Assembly (NCBI GenBank): GCA_029891385.1
Contig: CM057229.1
Coordinates: 2,170,001-2,234,000, forward strand
Direction of reading: 5' to 3'
Length of the DNA stretch: 64,000 nucleotides
Source of the DNA: Erythroxylum novogranatense
Taxonomy: Eukaryota > Streptophyta > Magnoliopsida > Malpighiales > Erythroxylaceae
Positions within the stretch are counted from its first letter, which is position 1. The number at the start of each line of letters is the position of its first letter. Of the stretch, positions 47,433 to 59,664 are shown piece by piece. The translations under genes and the position numbers were made by a program. The notes below the pieces were generated by a model. The model did no database searches. It was not told the DNA's origin and saw nothing but the letters and a program-made list of their open reading frames with translations.

Positions 47433-49726
47433 TCACTGTCCCCAAGCGCAGGCCCTATGTCAGGTAGCATGGTAGAAGAAAGATGCATTGATGTTACACA
47501 AAACCATGAGATGATCATATGCGAAGAAAAATGAAATCTACTATCAATGGCTAGGTTCGGAAAACCCATTACTCATGACAACAAAGAATTTCTCCCTCTT
47601 ACAGTAGGAAATGGGGAGGAACAAGACAAACAAATCTCTGAATCTTCGAGTCGAATTTTTACTGATTGTCATACATACCAACATCATCACCTATTCATAG
47701 TTATACACTTCAACAACCATTCTCCAGTTTAGATATACTGAAGAATCACTGTTCCATATAATAAAAATGTAGTGTAACAGATGAAAAAGGAAATAAGAAA
47801 AATAGTGTGACTGGGACAACACTATATCATAAGAGAAACTTTGGCATACTTTTTTAACCACGTGTGGGATATAACTGCGGATACTAACTAATACTAGGAG
47901 TCAGCATGTTCCGAAGCTCATTCCGTTAGCCTTAAGTTCCACAAGCATTGTTAAAGTATGAAGTAAAATTCTTGAAAAAGCAGGACGCGTGTAAATGTTG
48001 TTTGATCATTAACTGCAGTTACAATTGTAAACCAAGTAAAGAGTGACTTCCTGTCCATGTTTATATACTGTTGTACTTCATGAATCATGATCAAGTGGTA
48101 TGGGAAATCGAATGAGCTTTATGGGAGAAGATCTATAATTCCCTGCGAGTTGGTACACAAAACATCAACCCTAGCCAAACTATTGGGGAACACAATTATA
48201 AATGTTAGCTTCTTGCATGTTTTTATGTCATTAATCCTTTCAAGATGTCTCAACTGTCAACAAAAATAACTTCTTCAACGGGAAGCAAAGTAGAGGAATA
48301 GCAATGAGAAGTTACTTTACAACATTAAAAACTTCCAAGCTCATTAGTCATGGACTTGCATCAATTCACAACCAATTATTTATTGAGATGCAATCTTTGG
48401 AAAATCCCGAATACAACTCCAACAAGAGACTCAAATCACAAAATCAACTATTAACTTGGATAACCTTCAAGAATGCAACCATGGGACATAAAAGTAATCA
48501 GTATCTATAACAACTAAAATAAGCCCTGCATACCACTGACAACAAACACAACCTTCTAACGAAATTCAACCAAATTATATCAACAATGCACTATTAAAAG
48601 CGAATTGTCATCTAAACAATGTATAGTGATATCAAATTGGCAGGTATTGTACATACCCAAGATTGAGTATGCCATTAATTGGATCAAGAATCTGCGGCTG
48701 TTCCTGTTCTTCCTGCTGCTGCTGGGTCAAGCCAGTAGCAGTAGCCACTGCCACCGCACTCGAAGGTGACCCTTTTGCCTCCACAAACCTCCATAGATAC
48801 CACGATGCCACAGAACGGTAAGGTCTCCATTTCTCACACAATTGATCCATCTGCGACGGCCGTGGCAGTTCCTCTAAATTGTAAAGCAATTGGACTCCTT
48901 TTCTCACACCAAGATCATTAATTGGCAAAACATCAGGCCTATGCAGCGAGAAAATCATAAACATATGCACAGACCACAAACCGATCCCATTAACCATAGT
49001 AAGCATAGTAAAGAGCGACTTATCATCCATACTAAGAATTGCAGCATCGGATAATATCCCATTCTGGTACTTTCTAGCAAGATCATGAAGATAACTCGCT
49101 TTACGACCAGAAACTCCAACTTGTCTAAGCTGTTGTGGAGTTAAAGCCAGGACCGTCTCTGGAAGCACTCCGGATTCTCCACCACAAAGCGCGATGAATC
49201 GAGCGTAAATGGATCTCCCCGCTTTCAAAGCTAATTGCTGATAGAGAATGCTTCGAGTTAGGGCTAAAAAGGGTGTGTCAAAACTCTCAAAGCTTGGTGG
49301 TGGATGGACATTCATCAGTGATCCCAAAAGTGGATCCGATTCACGTAGATGCCGAATCGCGCTCTCCACCTCACCCTCGCACGAGAGCGATCTCGCCACC
49401 ACACGTGGCGCCGCGACGACGATTGCTCGTTGCTGGACGGTTCTGGTTTTGTTTGACTTCGTCGGTTTGACGGTCTCGGTGGCAGTGATCGAAGTCTTGT
49501 TGGAAACAGCACTGGCGGTGGCAGTGGCTGTAGAGGCATCTTCTGGTGAAAGCTTGCGAATTTTACGCGGACGAGAGGGGATTTTCGCCGGAGGACCGGC
49601 TGTTTGTTGCGGGACAGTGGCCAATTCAGCGGCGGAGTCATGGAGGGGCTGTGGCAAAGAGTGGGACTCTGTTTGTACAAGGACGTGGAGTTGCGGTTTG
49701 TGTTGGGACTGCTCGCCCATGTGCAA
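47433..49726 (-). CDS. AlkA-type DNA-3-methyladenine glycosylase (HhH-GPD), two coding exons
   Basis: A base-excision-repair enzyme that removes alkylated bases such as 3-methyladenine. Exons: 49726-48657 and 47454-47433. The unspliced frame would end ...LNLGYVQYLPI. A donor (TTGG|GTATGT at 48656) and an acceptor (CATAG at 47455) 1.2 kb away instead give LNLGACAWGQ, the C-terminus I know from plant homologues. The spliced product is 363 aa. Residues 1-115 are a low-complexity, Thr/Ala-rich N-terminus with a basic, NLS-like SRPRKIRKL (51-59). The glycosylase fold covers about 118-315, with the helix-hairpin-helix MVNGIGLWSVHMF (244-256) and catalytic Asp271 in PINDLGVRKG. RPYRSVASWYLWR (301-313) is another conserved block, followed by a Gln/Glu-rich stretch. 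The start could be Met1 or Met3. It is probably nuclear. Confidence 0.9.
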
Positions 49727-50280
49727 TCACCGAAACCTAGTTCTAGTTGACCAAACTTAATAATTAATATAGCCAACAGAAATAAACAAAGAGATAGAGA
49801 GATCTAGTGGTGACGGCGGCGGTTACGGCGGCGGGGTTTGAAAGGCGATTTGTGGTCAAATTAACGGCATGACAGTGAAAAGAGTGTGTGTGTGTGTGTG
49901 GAGTGTCCGAAGTTAGGATTAGACGTAGTTTCAAGAGACAGACAACTACTGTCTGTTTCTTTACACTGTTTCAAACCTTTTCTTATTTTATCCTCCGACG
50001 AGGGAAGTACGTGGACGATATCCAGTTCCGGTCGTCTCTACGCTCCTAGTACGCCCGTGAACCTTTCCTCTTTCCTTGTCTTGTCTCATGCTGCCAAACT
50101 AAGCCCACTAAACCAGTTTGGGTGATTACAAGGCCCATCTGGAACAACTTAACGGGGGCCCATTTCAATTCATTGTGGCAAGATAAATCATAATTTCCTA
50201 CAGAATTAATTAACTATTTTAAATATTATGAATTATGATTAAAAATATATTTTAAAATTTTATTGTTTAATATTGAACTT
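49727..50280. other. 5' flank of the glycosylase gene; (GT)n tract
   Basis: The probable promoter and leader of the minus-strand glycosylase gene. It contains a GGC/GGT-rich stretch (49811-49838) and a (GT)8-type run (49884-49900). The remaining frames have no domain. Confidence 0.5.
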
Positions 50281-50827
50281 ATATATGTATATTATCAACC
50301 AAGCATTCTTCCTATGCTAGATCCAATCTCCTGATTTCTGCGAAAAGAAAAAAGAATTTCACGTTCTTCCTTTCAAAAAAGGGAGGGAATATTTCAATGA
50401 ATTTTGCATCGAATGACTATTCATCTATTTATGTTTTGATGTAAATTAAATAACGGCAAAAAATCATTGTGAAAAAATGATGGTTTCGTTCGATATTATC
50501 CAAGGTGGAATTAGAATACAGGTGTAATCCACCTTTTGTCGGATTATTACCGATGTAATCATAAAAAGCTAATTTTTCAAGGATTTTAGACCAAGCTTCG
50601 GATAAACTTTGATTTTCGACCAGTCCAAAAAAAAAGACTCGTGTAAAAATAGAAATTGAATAAATTTAAAGAGAAATAAATAATTCAATGATTTGATCAA
50701 ATATTATTATGGTTCGAGAGAAACCACACATTTGAGACACAATATAAATAAATAATAGATCTTTTTTTAGTTCTTTTATTTTAGATAGTGAAGGGGGTTC
50801 TTCCATTTTATCATTTTCATTCGTACT
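50281..50827. other. Nuclear plastid DNA (NUPT), left part: accD start and psbB fragment
   Basis: 50310-50526 matches the region just before and at the start of plastid accD (the frame KWWFRS-like after a G-to-A stop, then [10 protein letters not shown]), plus strand. Directly adjoining, 50529-50623 on the minus strand reads [32 protein letters not shown], a piece of psbB (CP47). The two genes are not neighbours in plastid genomes, so the insert is scrambled. 50624-50827 is probably plastid too but is not assigned. It is not functional. The Tat-type retroelement interrupts it at 50828. Confidence 0.8.
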
Positions 50828-51218
50828 TGGTCGGGTCGGCTATATTTGGGCCCGAGCCCAATCACGAAGGCCAATCGGTCAGTCTCATACTCATCGTTTA
50901 ACCCGGGTTTGATTCACACATTCATGGCCCATTAGCGTATGAAATTCCATGCAAACATGTATTTGCTTAAACCTACCGCAAAACCGTATATAAGGTATAA
51001 TTCTCCCATAATCTGTATGCGATGATAACCTAGCTTTTTCTCCGCATTCTACGATCTCACCTTGACCGAAACTTACTTGGCGTCGGAGGGCTAATCGGGA
51101 CCTCACCCCGACGTGCCTTCCTTTGTTTTTGGTATTTTCACGTGAAGTTCATCACGAAGGTTGCCAATCAATGGATCCAAACGGCAGCTGTTAGCTCGCC
51201 GAATCCAAATTTGAACCA
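50828..51218 (+). repeat. 5' LTR of the Tat-type element
   Basis: TGGTCGGGTCGGC... to ...TTTGAACCA, 391 bp, with a TATA box (tatataa) at 50987-50993. It aligns to 60516-60919 with several short deletions; the two copies differ in length by 13 bp. Confidence 0.93.
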
Positions 51219-51220
51219 AT

Positions 51221-51238
51221 TGGCGCCACCGTGGGCCC
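51221..51238 (+). other. Primer binding site
   Basis: 'tggcgccaccgtggg' two bases after the 5' LTR, the PBS form common in Tat elements. Confidence 0.75.
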
Positions 51239-51415
51239 GACCGCACCACGCCCGTAACCACGCAGATCGGTCGGCGTGCAACTAATCTCGATGTAGCCAT
51301 AGATCGCGACTCTGGCGCAGTAACGCTGGTTTCATAGCCTACCGCGACACGGCTACCGCACTACACGCCTCACGATGAATCCTCACATCCGAATGATCAG
51401 CAGCAGCCTCAAACC

Positions 51416-52940
51416 TTGGAGCAAGAAGAACATAGTGCAGCTTCGGAGGATAATGTTGCGTTCAATACGCATCCAAACCCCCAACACCGATCAGAAGCGG
51501 ATCCTCCTCCGGCTGTGCACATTACCTTGACTCAAAAGCAGATCGAGGAAACCGCTAACCTGTTGATCCGCCAAATCTTGCAATCTCAACCACCGCAACA
51601 ACCACCGCAGCAGCCACCGTTAGCACGGCCAGCCGCCCGACAAATCAGCGTGATAAACGATCATCGCCCATCTGAAGCCCTAGAAAAAATCGCGGGTGAT
51701 CGAATTCACGCGGTTATGAGTTACCGACCAGATCGCCCGATGGCGCGAAGACAATTCTCCTTTCCTTCGAATATCGATAGTCTCCAAGCACCAAGACAAA
51801 AAATACCAACCCCGAGAAGTACAATGGGAAGACCGACCCCTGGACTATCTCGCAGCACTTTCAGTCCATGATGAGCCTACATTGCGTTCCGGACGCTATC
51901 CAATGCAAGGCTTTCTGCACGGCCTTTCAGGAGGGAGCTCGGCGATGGTTCAACGACTTACCCCGAGTATCGCATGCTCAAGATTTCAGTGCTCTTCCCG
52001 AACCATTCGCCACTAGTAAGCGGCCGAAAAGACCGCTCGAAGTGATGCAACTTACCAAGGAAGGAGCGAGCTTATGGAATTTATTACTCGGTTGATAGCG
52101 AGGCAATCGAGGTGCCCGACCACCGCTTTCGTCATCTTGGCCGACTCATGAATAATACGAGGGATGAGGAGTTGAAGTCGTTAGCCTCGATCGCCTCGCT
52201 TCGCTCAGAAATAAGAAACCGGGCGGATAGGTATATTCGAACGAAGAAGTCTTTGAAAAACACGAGGCGTCGGACGGAAGATCGCTCGCCCGAACGATAG
52301 GGCGGGCAACCCGCATAAGCGGCAAAAGAGCCAGTCGAACTGGAGAAGGCCTACCGATCGACAGGGATATCGCCAAGAGTTCACCCCGCTAAACAGGTCA
52401 TATGTCAAGAAATCTTGTGGTAGTTAAGCAGACGGGAAACTATCCGAGGCGAAAAATGAAGACCCTTCAAGGACAGAACCCCAACTTGTATTGCCGCTTC
52501 CACGAGAGGTCGGTCACGATCTGAAAAATTGTCTTTGGCGGTTGAAAAAGAGATCGAGCTCCTCATTCAAAAGGGAGGTTAGGCCGATTCGTGAAACACG
52601 AACGAAACACCGATCGTAGGGCAGTTCGGTCGACAACAAAGGCCACCCACGAGGCGTAACGACAGAATGATGAGGTAAGCGAGTACTAATCTGAGATAAC
52701 CGACGAGAAAGCAGAGGGCGATCGAGGAAGGAAACAATAGAAATGCCGAAAGAAGATGGTAACCGTGGGGTCATTAATATGATTTTCGGTGGAATGCGGT
52801 AATGGGATCCACCACTAAAGGTAGGAAAAGATATGACAACCAGGTCGGCAGAGACTCGCCAACCAAAAAACTGAAGGAGAACGACGGGATGATCTCTTTC
52901 GATGAGTCGGACCTCAATGGAGTAAGTTACCCCCACGATG
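51416..52940 (+). pseudogene. Tat-type gag, frame-broken
   Basis: The first open frame (51416-51871) has a Gln/Pro-rich N-terminus (SQPPQQPPQQPP). The next (51868-52095) contains the gag core (VPDAIQCKAFCTAFQEGARRWFNDLP..., the A-R-x-W-F signature, then LTKEGASLWNLL). 52112-52300 continues the C-terminal capsid part. Overlaps of a few bases between consecutive frames show simple frameshifts. 52300-52940 is broken sequence that should hold the gag end. Confidence 0.7.
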
Positions 52941-52947
52941 AGCCCTC

Positions 52948-53688
52948 GTGGTAAATCTGAACATGGACGGCTACGAGGTAAAGCGGGTGATGATTGACAC
53001 AGGTAGCTCGGTCGACCTGCTGTATTATGAGGCCTTCAAGCAGATGAAGGTACCTGAAGAACGACTACTACCTACAGATAGCCCCATCAAAGGAATAGCA
53101 AGGCGTCAAGATACCCGTCGCGGGTCTCTCGAAAGTGAAGTGCAGGCGAAGCCATGCCAGATAGAAAGGGACGTGGAGTTCCTAGTTGTAAAGTTCCAGG
53201 GGGCGTACAATGCAATAATTGGGCGAGCTACTCAAAATGCTCTCAGGTCGGTCGTCTCCACATACTACCAAGTTATGAAGTTCCCGACGCCCCATGGAGT
53301 TGGTATCATCAGGGGTGAGCAGAAAATCGCCAGGGAATGTTACTTGGCAGAAACCAAAACCCTAGAACGGGCGGTAGTGCTGACGAGCTCTCTTGACATA
53401 AGAGCCGACGAAGAGACGGACATGATGAATCCAGTGGAAGAAACGCAACGGGTCGTACTGGATGAAGCCGACCCGTCCAAGTTCACAAATCTAGGTTCCG
53501 AACTACAGAAGAACCTAGCTAAAGAAATCACCGTCTGCTTGGTAGAAAACAGATCGGTTTTTGCTTGGGTACCGAGCGACATGCCCGGCATTCCTCGGAC
53601 AGTTGCATGTCACTCCCTCGGCATTCGGCATGACCGCAGCCGATCGATCGATGTAAGAAGCGATGCACGCGAAGGAGCGCCGGGGTGA
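52948..53688 (+). pseudogene. Tat-type aspartic protease and linker
   Basis: VMIDTGSSVDLLYYEAFKQM (52987-53046) holds the D-T-G active site in the usual plant form. NAIIGRATQNALRSVVSTYYQVMKFPT and ARECYLAE follow, the conserved segment between protease and RT in Tat elements. The frame is open for 246 codons and ends in a frameshift near 53600, within VFAWVPSDMPGIP. Confidence 0.85.
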
Positions 53689-53689
53689 T

Positions 53690-54906
53690 CGAGAAAGAAG
53701 TATGGTTGCTTAAAGCGGGGTTCATACGAGAAGTCAAATACCCGAATGGCTCGCTAACGTGGTCTTAGTGAAAAGAAGAACGGAAATGGAGGATGTGTAT
53801 AGACTTCACCGATCCGAACAAAGTATGTCCAAACTGACTTCCCATTGCCAAGATCGACCGGTTAGTAGATTCTACCTCGTGGCATGAACTATTCGACTTC
53901 ACGGACGCCTTTCTGTATCATCGATCCAGATGAGTCTGAAGACGAAGAAAAGACCGCCTTCATAACCGACCAAGGCACATACTGCTACCAGGTAATGCCC
54001 TTCAGCTTGAAGAACGTGGGGGTGACCTACCAACGGCTCGTCATGGAGGTCTTTAAAAAATAGATTGGTCGGTCGGTTGAAGCATACGTAGATGATATGG
54101 TGGTCAAAAGTAAGACGACCGCGGAGCATGTGGAAGATCTCAAGGAAGTCTTCCAGACCCTGAATAAATTTAGGATGAAGCTAAACCCGAAAAAATGTGT
54201 GTTCGGGGTGGCATCCGGAAAATTCCTGGAGTTTATGATCACTCAACGGGGAATCGAAGCTAATCCAGAAAAGATAAAGGCCATCATACAGATGCCTTCG
54301 CCACAATGTTTGAAGGATGTTCAGATATTGACCGGTTGGATAGTCTCATTGGCGAAAGGTGTTCATTTCAGTCGGGGATAAGTGCCTCCCATTTTTCAAA
54401 ATCTCGAGGAAAGCGAATGTGACTCAATTCAGATGGCAAGACGAGTGCGAACAAGCTTTCCAGCACTTGAAGCAGTACTTGTCTAGCCCGCCTATCCTAC
54501 AAAACCCGGTAGACGGAGAGAACCTGGTGTTATACTTGGCGGTTATCGAGGGGTCGATCAGCGCGGTACTAATTCGGTCGGAGGGGAATGAACAACACCC
54601 TATCTACTACGTTAGCAAAGTGTTAACCGGACCGGAAACACGATACACGCCTATAGAGAAGCTGGCCCTCTCCTTGATAACAACAGCTCGGAAGCTAAGG
54701 CCTTACTTCCAAAGTCACACCATCGAGGTATGGACCGACCAGCCCCTCAGACAGTGCCTTCAAAAGCTCGAAATCTCGGGTCGGCTAATTAAGTGGGCAG
54801 TAGAACTGGGTGAATTTGACATACAATACAAGCCCCGCACAACTATTAAGACACAGATACTTGCAGATTTCATCGCGGAGATGAGCCAACCAAGCTCGGA
54901 GGACGA
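53690..54906 (+). pseudogene. Tat-type reverse transcriptase and RNase H, frame-broken
   Basis: RT motifs: DFTDAFLYH-like (about 53900), AFITDQGTYCYQVMPFSLKN (53959-54017), EAYVDDMVVKSK with the catalytic YVDD (54079-54114), FRMKLNPKKCVFGV. RNase H in the frame 54359-55003: RWQDECEQAFQHLKQYLSS, LYLAVIEGSISAVLIRSEG, YYVSKVLTGPETRYTPIEKLAL and VWTDQPLRQCLQKLEISGRLIKW. A stop follows VFKK at 54061. The order is that of Athila/Tat elements. Confidence 0.88.
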
Positions 54907-55125
54907 GCAATTCCTCGCCTGGAGCCTGTTTATCGATGGGTCGTCCAATGCCGAGGATGCGAGAGGAGTTGTCTTGATCGCCCGCACATGGAAGAAAAGG
55001 TAGAGTACGCCCTCCGACTAGAATTCAAAGCCTCCAATAACGAGGCAGAATATGAGGCCTTGATAGCCGGCCTCCAACTCGCCAAGGAGATGGAAGTGAA
55101 GCACCTAAAGATATACTGATGATAG
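54907..55125 (+). pseudogene. Second (archaeal-type) RNase H domain
   Basis: After the first RNase H, WSLFIDGSSNAEDARGVVLI (54918-54977) starts a second one with its catalytic D in FIDGSSN. After a frameshift at about 54995 it goes on as EYALRLEFKASNNEAEYEALIAGLQLAKEM (55005-55095), with the E of the NNEAEYEALIAGL motif. A duplicated RNase H between RT-RNase H and integrase is characteristic of Tat elements. Confidence 0.85.
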
Positions 55126-55559
55126 CGGTGGTAGTCGGCTAGTTACCGGGCAATCTGAGGCTAAGGGAACAACATGATCAAATACAGAGTTAGTCAGCAG
55201 AGTCGAGCAATTTGGACGAGATTCAATCAATGTAATAGAACGAGCTCGTAATGCCAAGGCGGATGCGCTCTCCAAAATGGCTTCCACCGTGATGCCATAA
55301 ACAATATTCTCGTCGAAGCGATTAGATCGCTTAGCATCCGAAGGCCAAGGAAGTTCTCAATGTAAATACCGATCGATCGGGCCGATGAACCGATCATGCG
55401 GTACCTTTGGAAGGAAGACAACGGAAGACGATCAAGATCCAAGAAGTTAAGGATAAAGGCGGTAGAATACACGGTTGTCAATGGCGCCTATATAAGCGGT
55501 CTTCGATCGACCGCTCCTTCGATGCCCGAATGAAGAAGAAGCCGAAGCGTGCAATGGCC

Positions 55560-56617
55560 AAGTCCACGAAGGGATGTGCAGAAATCACGTGGGAGGCAGA
55601 ACGCTGGCTCACCGGTTGATCAGACAAGGCTACTACTGGCCGACGATGAGAAGAGACTGTCAAGAGAAGGTCGACCGATGCGAAGCCTGCCAGAGAAATA
55701 GCAACCTATCTCACCAGCCGACCGAGAGGATGAAAAATGTAAGTCACCCTATCCCTTTCGCCCAATGGGGAATGGATATACTGGGGCCTTTCCCTCTCGG
55801 TTCCGGACAAAAGAAATTTTTGATAGTGGCAGTAGAATATTTCACTAAGTGGGTGGAAACAGAATCTGTCGCTACAATCACCGAGGGGAAGGTTGAAAGC
55901 TTTGTAAAGAGAAATATACTTTGTCGCTTCGGGATGCCCATGGTGTTGGTTACAGATAATGGTCGGCAGTTCGACAACTACAAGTTTAGAGATTTCTGCG
56001 ACCGACTAAAGATCGAGCTACGGTTGACTTCGGTAGCCCATCTCCAAAGTAAGAGTCTCGAGGAGAACACAAACAAGAAGATAATGAGGGCCCTCAAGAA
56101 GCGCCTGGACGACCGAAAGACCTGAGTGGAAGAAATAGACGACGTATTGTGGGCATATAGAACCACACCGAACGGAGCCACAGGGGAGACCCCATTTAGA
56201 ATGACCTTCGGGGCAGAAGCCTTGGTTCCAGTAGAAGCAACATTGCACAATCAGAGGGTGTCGGGCTACGAAGAAGAGCGGAATGATGAAGCCCGCAGAG
56301 CAGAGCTCGTTCTTTTTAGCGATGACAGAGAAAGGGCAGCCGCTCGCTCAGAAGCCATCAGGCAAAAGGCGACTAAGTTCTATAACAGAAGGGTCAAGCC
56401 GAGCGATGTAAAGGTAGGTGGGTACGCCCTACGAAAAGTCGAGGCTACCGAAAGCATCCAGAAAGCTCGAGACGGATGTGGGAAGGACCCTATCGAGTGG
56501 TTAAGCAAGTCGGGCATGGTTCTTACATCCTCGCCGATGAGAAAGGAAGATTCTACCGAGGCCTTGGAACTCGCAGAATCAAGGCTTCTACCAATAGATA
56601 AGTTTTATTTTAGTTAA
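55560..56617 (+). pseudogene. Tat-type integrase, frame-broken
   Basis: The zinc-binding end (YYWPTMRRDC... VDRCEACQRNSN) at 55630-55700. The catalytic core has D in QWGMDILGPFPLG, D in LVTDNGRQFDN and E in SLEENTNKKIMRALKKR (55574-56122). One in-frame TGA at 56123-56125 separates it from VEEIDDVLWAYRTTPNGATGETPFRMTFGAEALVPVE and the basic C-terminal part (to 56617). The DDE residues are present, so the lost function is due to the frame breaks. Confidence 0.88.
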
Positions 56618-56758
56618 TCTTTCCTTATTATCATTTTTGTATACATGTGGGTACCTTTTTTTTGTCCCTGCCAGACAGGTTTTTTAATGGCCCACGCCCT
56701 CGTTATCATTAATAAAGAGGTTACAAATTTCTTGGCAATTAAGAGTTAGATTGCACGA

Positions 56759-57350
56759 GGCCAAAAGTTAAAAATCCAATCAATCATCGCCCGACATTCT
56801 CGATAGATCGGCCAAAAGTAGAAAATCCAATCAATCATCGCCCGGCATTCTCGATAGATCGACTATGGTCGGTCGGGTCACCGAGACGAGATCCTCGGGA
56901 CCCTCGCCATCGCCATCGTTCGGCATTCTCCATAGATCGACTACGGTCGGTCGGGTCGCCGAGACGAGATTCTCGGAACCCTCGCCATCGCCATCGTTCG
57001 GCATTCTCCATAGATCGACTACGGTCGGTCGGGTCGTCGAGACAAGATCTTCGGGACCCTCGCCATTGCTCGGTATGCCATCGCTCGACATTCTCCATAG
57101 ATCAACTACGGTCGGTCGGGTCGCCGAGATAAGATCCTCGGAACCCTCGCCATTGCTCGGTATGCCATTGCTCAAAGATTCTCCATAATCGACTACGGTC
57201 GGTCGGTCGCCAAGACAAGATCTCGGGACCTCGCCATTGCTCGGTATGCCATCGCTCGGCATTCTCCATAGATTGACTACGGTCGGTCCGGTCGAGACAA
57301 AATCTTCAGACCTCGCCATCGCCATTGCTCTAGATTCCATAGATCGATCA
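56759..57350. repeat. Tandem-repeat block downstream of integrase (78-88 bp units)
   Basis: Starts of the recurring '(g)gcattctc(c/g)atagatcgac' phrase are at about 56844, 56922, 57000, 57087, 57175 and 57258, giving units of 78, 78, 87, 88 and 83 bp, with a partial copy to 57350. The longer units contain an extra 'ggtatgccattgctc'-type segment. A separate 53-bp duplication (ggccaaaagt..., 56759 and 56812) precedes the block. Open frames across it simply repeat the unit and are not genes. Confidence 0.92.
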
Positions 57351-57507
57351 TGCGTCGACCGATTCAAGCCGATCGACTACTAGCAACTTCAAAACTCAAC
57401 ATATATCTAAGGTAAAGAGCATAAATACGGGAAAAGACAACAAATGAAGCAAACGTAAAGTCCATTGATTTTAATTAGCCCTGGTCACAAGCCCGACCAG
57501 GTGAGCA

Positions 57508-59664
57508 CTACAATTGGGGAGAAGGGGGGCTATGAACAGCCGAAGGAGAAGGAGAATACCCGGGGGAAACCTCGGGAGCGGACGAAAAAGACGAAGTAGA
57601 AGCGGGAACCAAGGGAGCAGCAGGAGAAACATCTTCATAAAGCCCTTCCTCCTCGGAGATCGTCACAATAGGGGTAGCAGGACCCGGGAAAACGACCGAA
57701 GGAACATCATGAGGGAGCTCTTCCTCTTCGGAGCTGAGATCTAGCCTCCCATCCGGAACATCGACCGGTTCCCCCTCGACTTTCTTTGTGATCCCCTCCA
57801 AAGAAAGCCCGAAAGCTTCAGGAATAAGCGGATTGACATAGTCTTCAAAAGAAGGGCATGCCACCCCCTCATGAGTATAGAGCTCGTGGCCCCTCTTCAA
57901 AATCGAAAGGGTCACCTCGCAGGCGAGCTCTAAACTCTCTTCGTACAAGAACCGCCTCTTCCATCGCTTAATGGCCTCGATCCCATTGCTCCGCACGAGC
58001 ATCGCACCTCTCGCAAGGTTTTCTCCGCTCTATCTCTCTCCACACAGTGGAATGGCGATCTGGCGGCACTTTCGTAGATCTCCTCTCCGCCTCACCGCTT
58101 TCCTCCACTCCTCGTTCTCTTTCTCCTCTTCCCTCTACCTCGGCCGGTCAGCCAAAGCTCCCACCTCCCTCTCTGGGCCGCCTTCTCCTCCTCAAGAGAT
58201 GCGTTTTAGCCCAAGGAGGTCCTCCCTCCTTCACCTCTCGCCATTTCGCCCTTCAAACCCTTCATCGATCTCGGAGATCCCGAACCTCTGGTCCAGAGTC
58301 TCCAAGCTACGCAAAGACGGCAAAAGACATTGTCGCAGCCAGATACCTGTACGCACGTTTGGGAACCCAACCTGTGTTCTCCTTCTTCTCCATAAACCCC
58401 TCGTCCGCCGGGAGAGTAACCCTCTCAGCAAGGTAGCGGGACACCTTGAGGTCCCCGAGCGTTACGTCCTTGCCCAACTTGATGGCAGGCTCCCACTGCC
58501 CAAGGCTCACGGCCTGTGCCTTCTCCTTCCCCTTTTTCTGTTTACTCACCCTGGTTTCACTGGCCTGGCGGGGTGGAAGGTCACCCAATCGAACCAACCT
58601 CTTCCTTTTAAGAGGAGGGCCCACGTCCTCCTCCTCCTCTACCACTGGAACAATTGTTAATGGCTCCGACGCCACAGGAAGGTCCCTGGCAGGGGGAACA
58701 CCCACCGGCGTAGACGAGGAGACCAACCCCATGGACAAAGCGACACCCTCACCGGTCTCCGCCTCACTCCCCTTCTCCCCGGAGGCCTGCTTCCTTGACG
58801 TGAAAGTTTGGGTAGGCATCCTCACCATGGCTGCACAATGTTAAATTGAGTTAGAAAACAAAATTGATATAAGTTCAAAATTAATACAATCACAAGGAGT
58901 CAACCGGACGGGGTGGTTTCCTCCCTCAGCCCGCTAATACGTGGAGGGGGATTGACGAGGAACGAATCGGTCGAGGCCCCCCTGGGATACCCCTGAATGA
59001 GCCTGGCAAAATCGTATATGCCGAGCTCCTTGATACGACGGACCACCTCCCACTCCTCCTTGCTGAGGGACAAGGTCGACGAATCGTTCCACTGCTCGGC
59101 CAAAGGATACCTCCACGGTCGGCACTCGGAGGAAGATTCTTGGGACTTCACAAAGAAATACTTCGTCCGCCAGGATGAAATTTTTTAGGGTGTCCTGGCC
59201 GGGCGATACCGAGCATCTCGATATTGAAGAAAGGAGATTCCAGCCCCTGAGCTCGGACTGTGGCTCATCCGAAGGAAATGGCGCAGAACGCCGACGGTAG
59301 GCAGATGGCCGAACTGATGGCACAGCAGCGCCAACCCATTTATGAACCTCCAACTGTTCGGAGGAATCTGACTCGGCAATAACCCGAACAGGGCGCACAC
59401 CTCGTCCAAAATCGGGGCGTACGGGAGCCTCAGGCCGCCCACTGAGAAAAAGCTCCCGGAGACGACGAAGTATCCACTAAAGTTGCTGTGGATCCGCTCA
59501 TGCTTCAAGGCCAATCGGGACCCCCAAGCCGTCGGGATATTATACTTGATGCACAATCTGTTCAACTCCCCAACAGTCATCGACGATGCAGTCTTAGGCG
59601 GCAACTCCACAACTAAGCCATCTTTCCTCTCTCTCATCGACACTTCCTCCATACCTCCGACCAT
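57508..59664 (-). pseudogene. Antisense ORF (PF04195-like 'putative gypsy-type transposon' protein)
   Basis: Transcribed opposite to gag-pol, between integrase and the 3' LTR. From its start: MVGGMEEVSMRERKDG, then ELNRLCIKYNIP, RLALKHERIHSNFSGYFVVS, LRLPYAPILDEVCALFGLLP and WRFINGLALLCHQFG (59664-59280), the pattern of the plant 'putative gypsy type transposon' domain (PF04195). A frameshift near 59185 leads to FVKSQESSSE... WRYPLAEQW and IYDFARLIQGY (to 58900). A likely intron (58838-58915, acceptor ttgtgcag) precedes MVRMPTQTFTSRKQA and a charged region (58828-58307). A further frame change leads to the last part (58002-57508), helical and then Pro/Ser/Glu-rich. Function unknown; extra antisense ORFs are known in Tat elements. 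Confidence 0.75.

Noticed and set aside
49248..49776. Frames of 170 and 153 codons overlapping the glycosylase N-terminus
   Set aside because: Other-frame shadows of the GC-rich, low-complexity 5' part of the glycosylase exon.
56831..57367. Open frames of 87-178 codons on both strands over the repeat block
   Set aside because: They are translations of the 78-88-bp tandem repeat; the same short phrase recurs in each frame, and the block lies in the non-coding spacer of the Tat element.
57971..58844. Plus-strand frames of 229, 129 and 132 codons
   Set aside because: They are shadows opposite the antisense ORF, rich in Pro/Ser/Leu by composition, with no domain.
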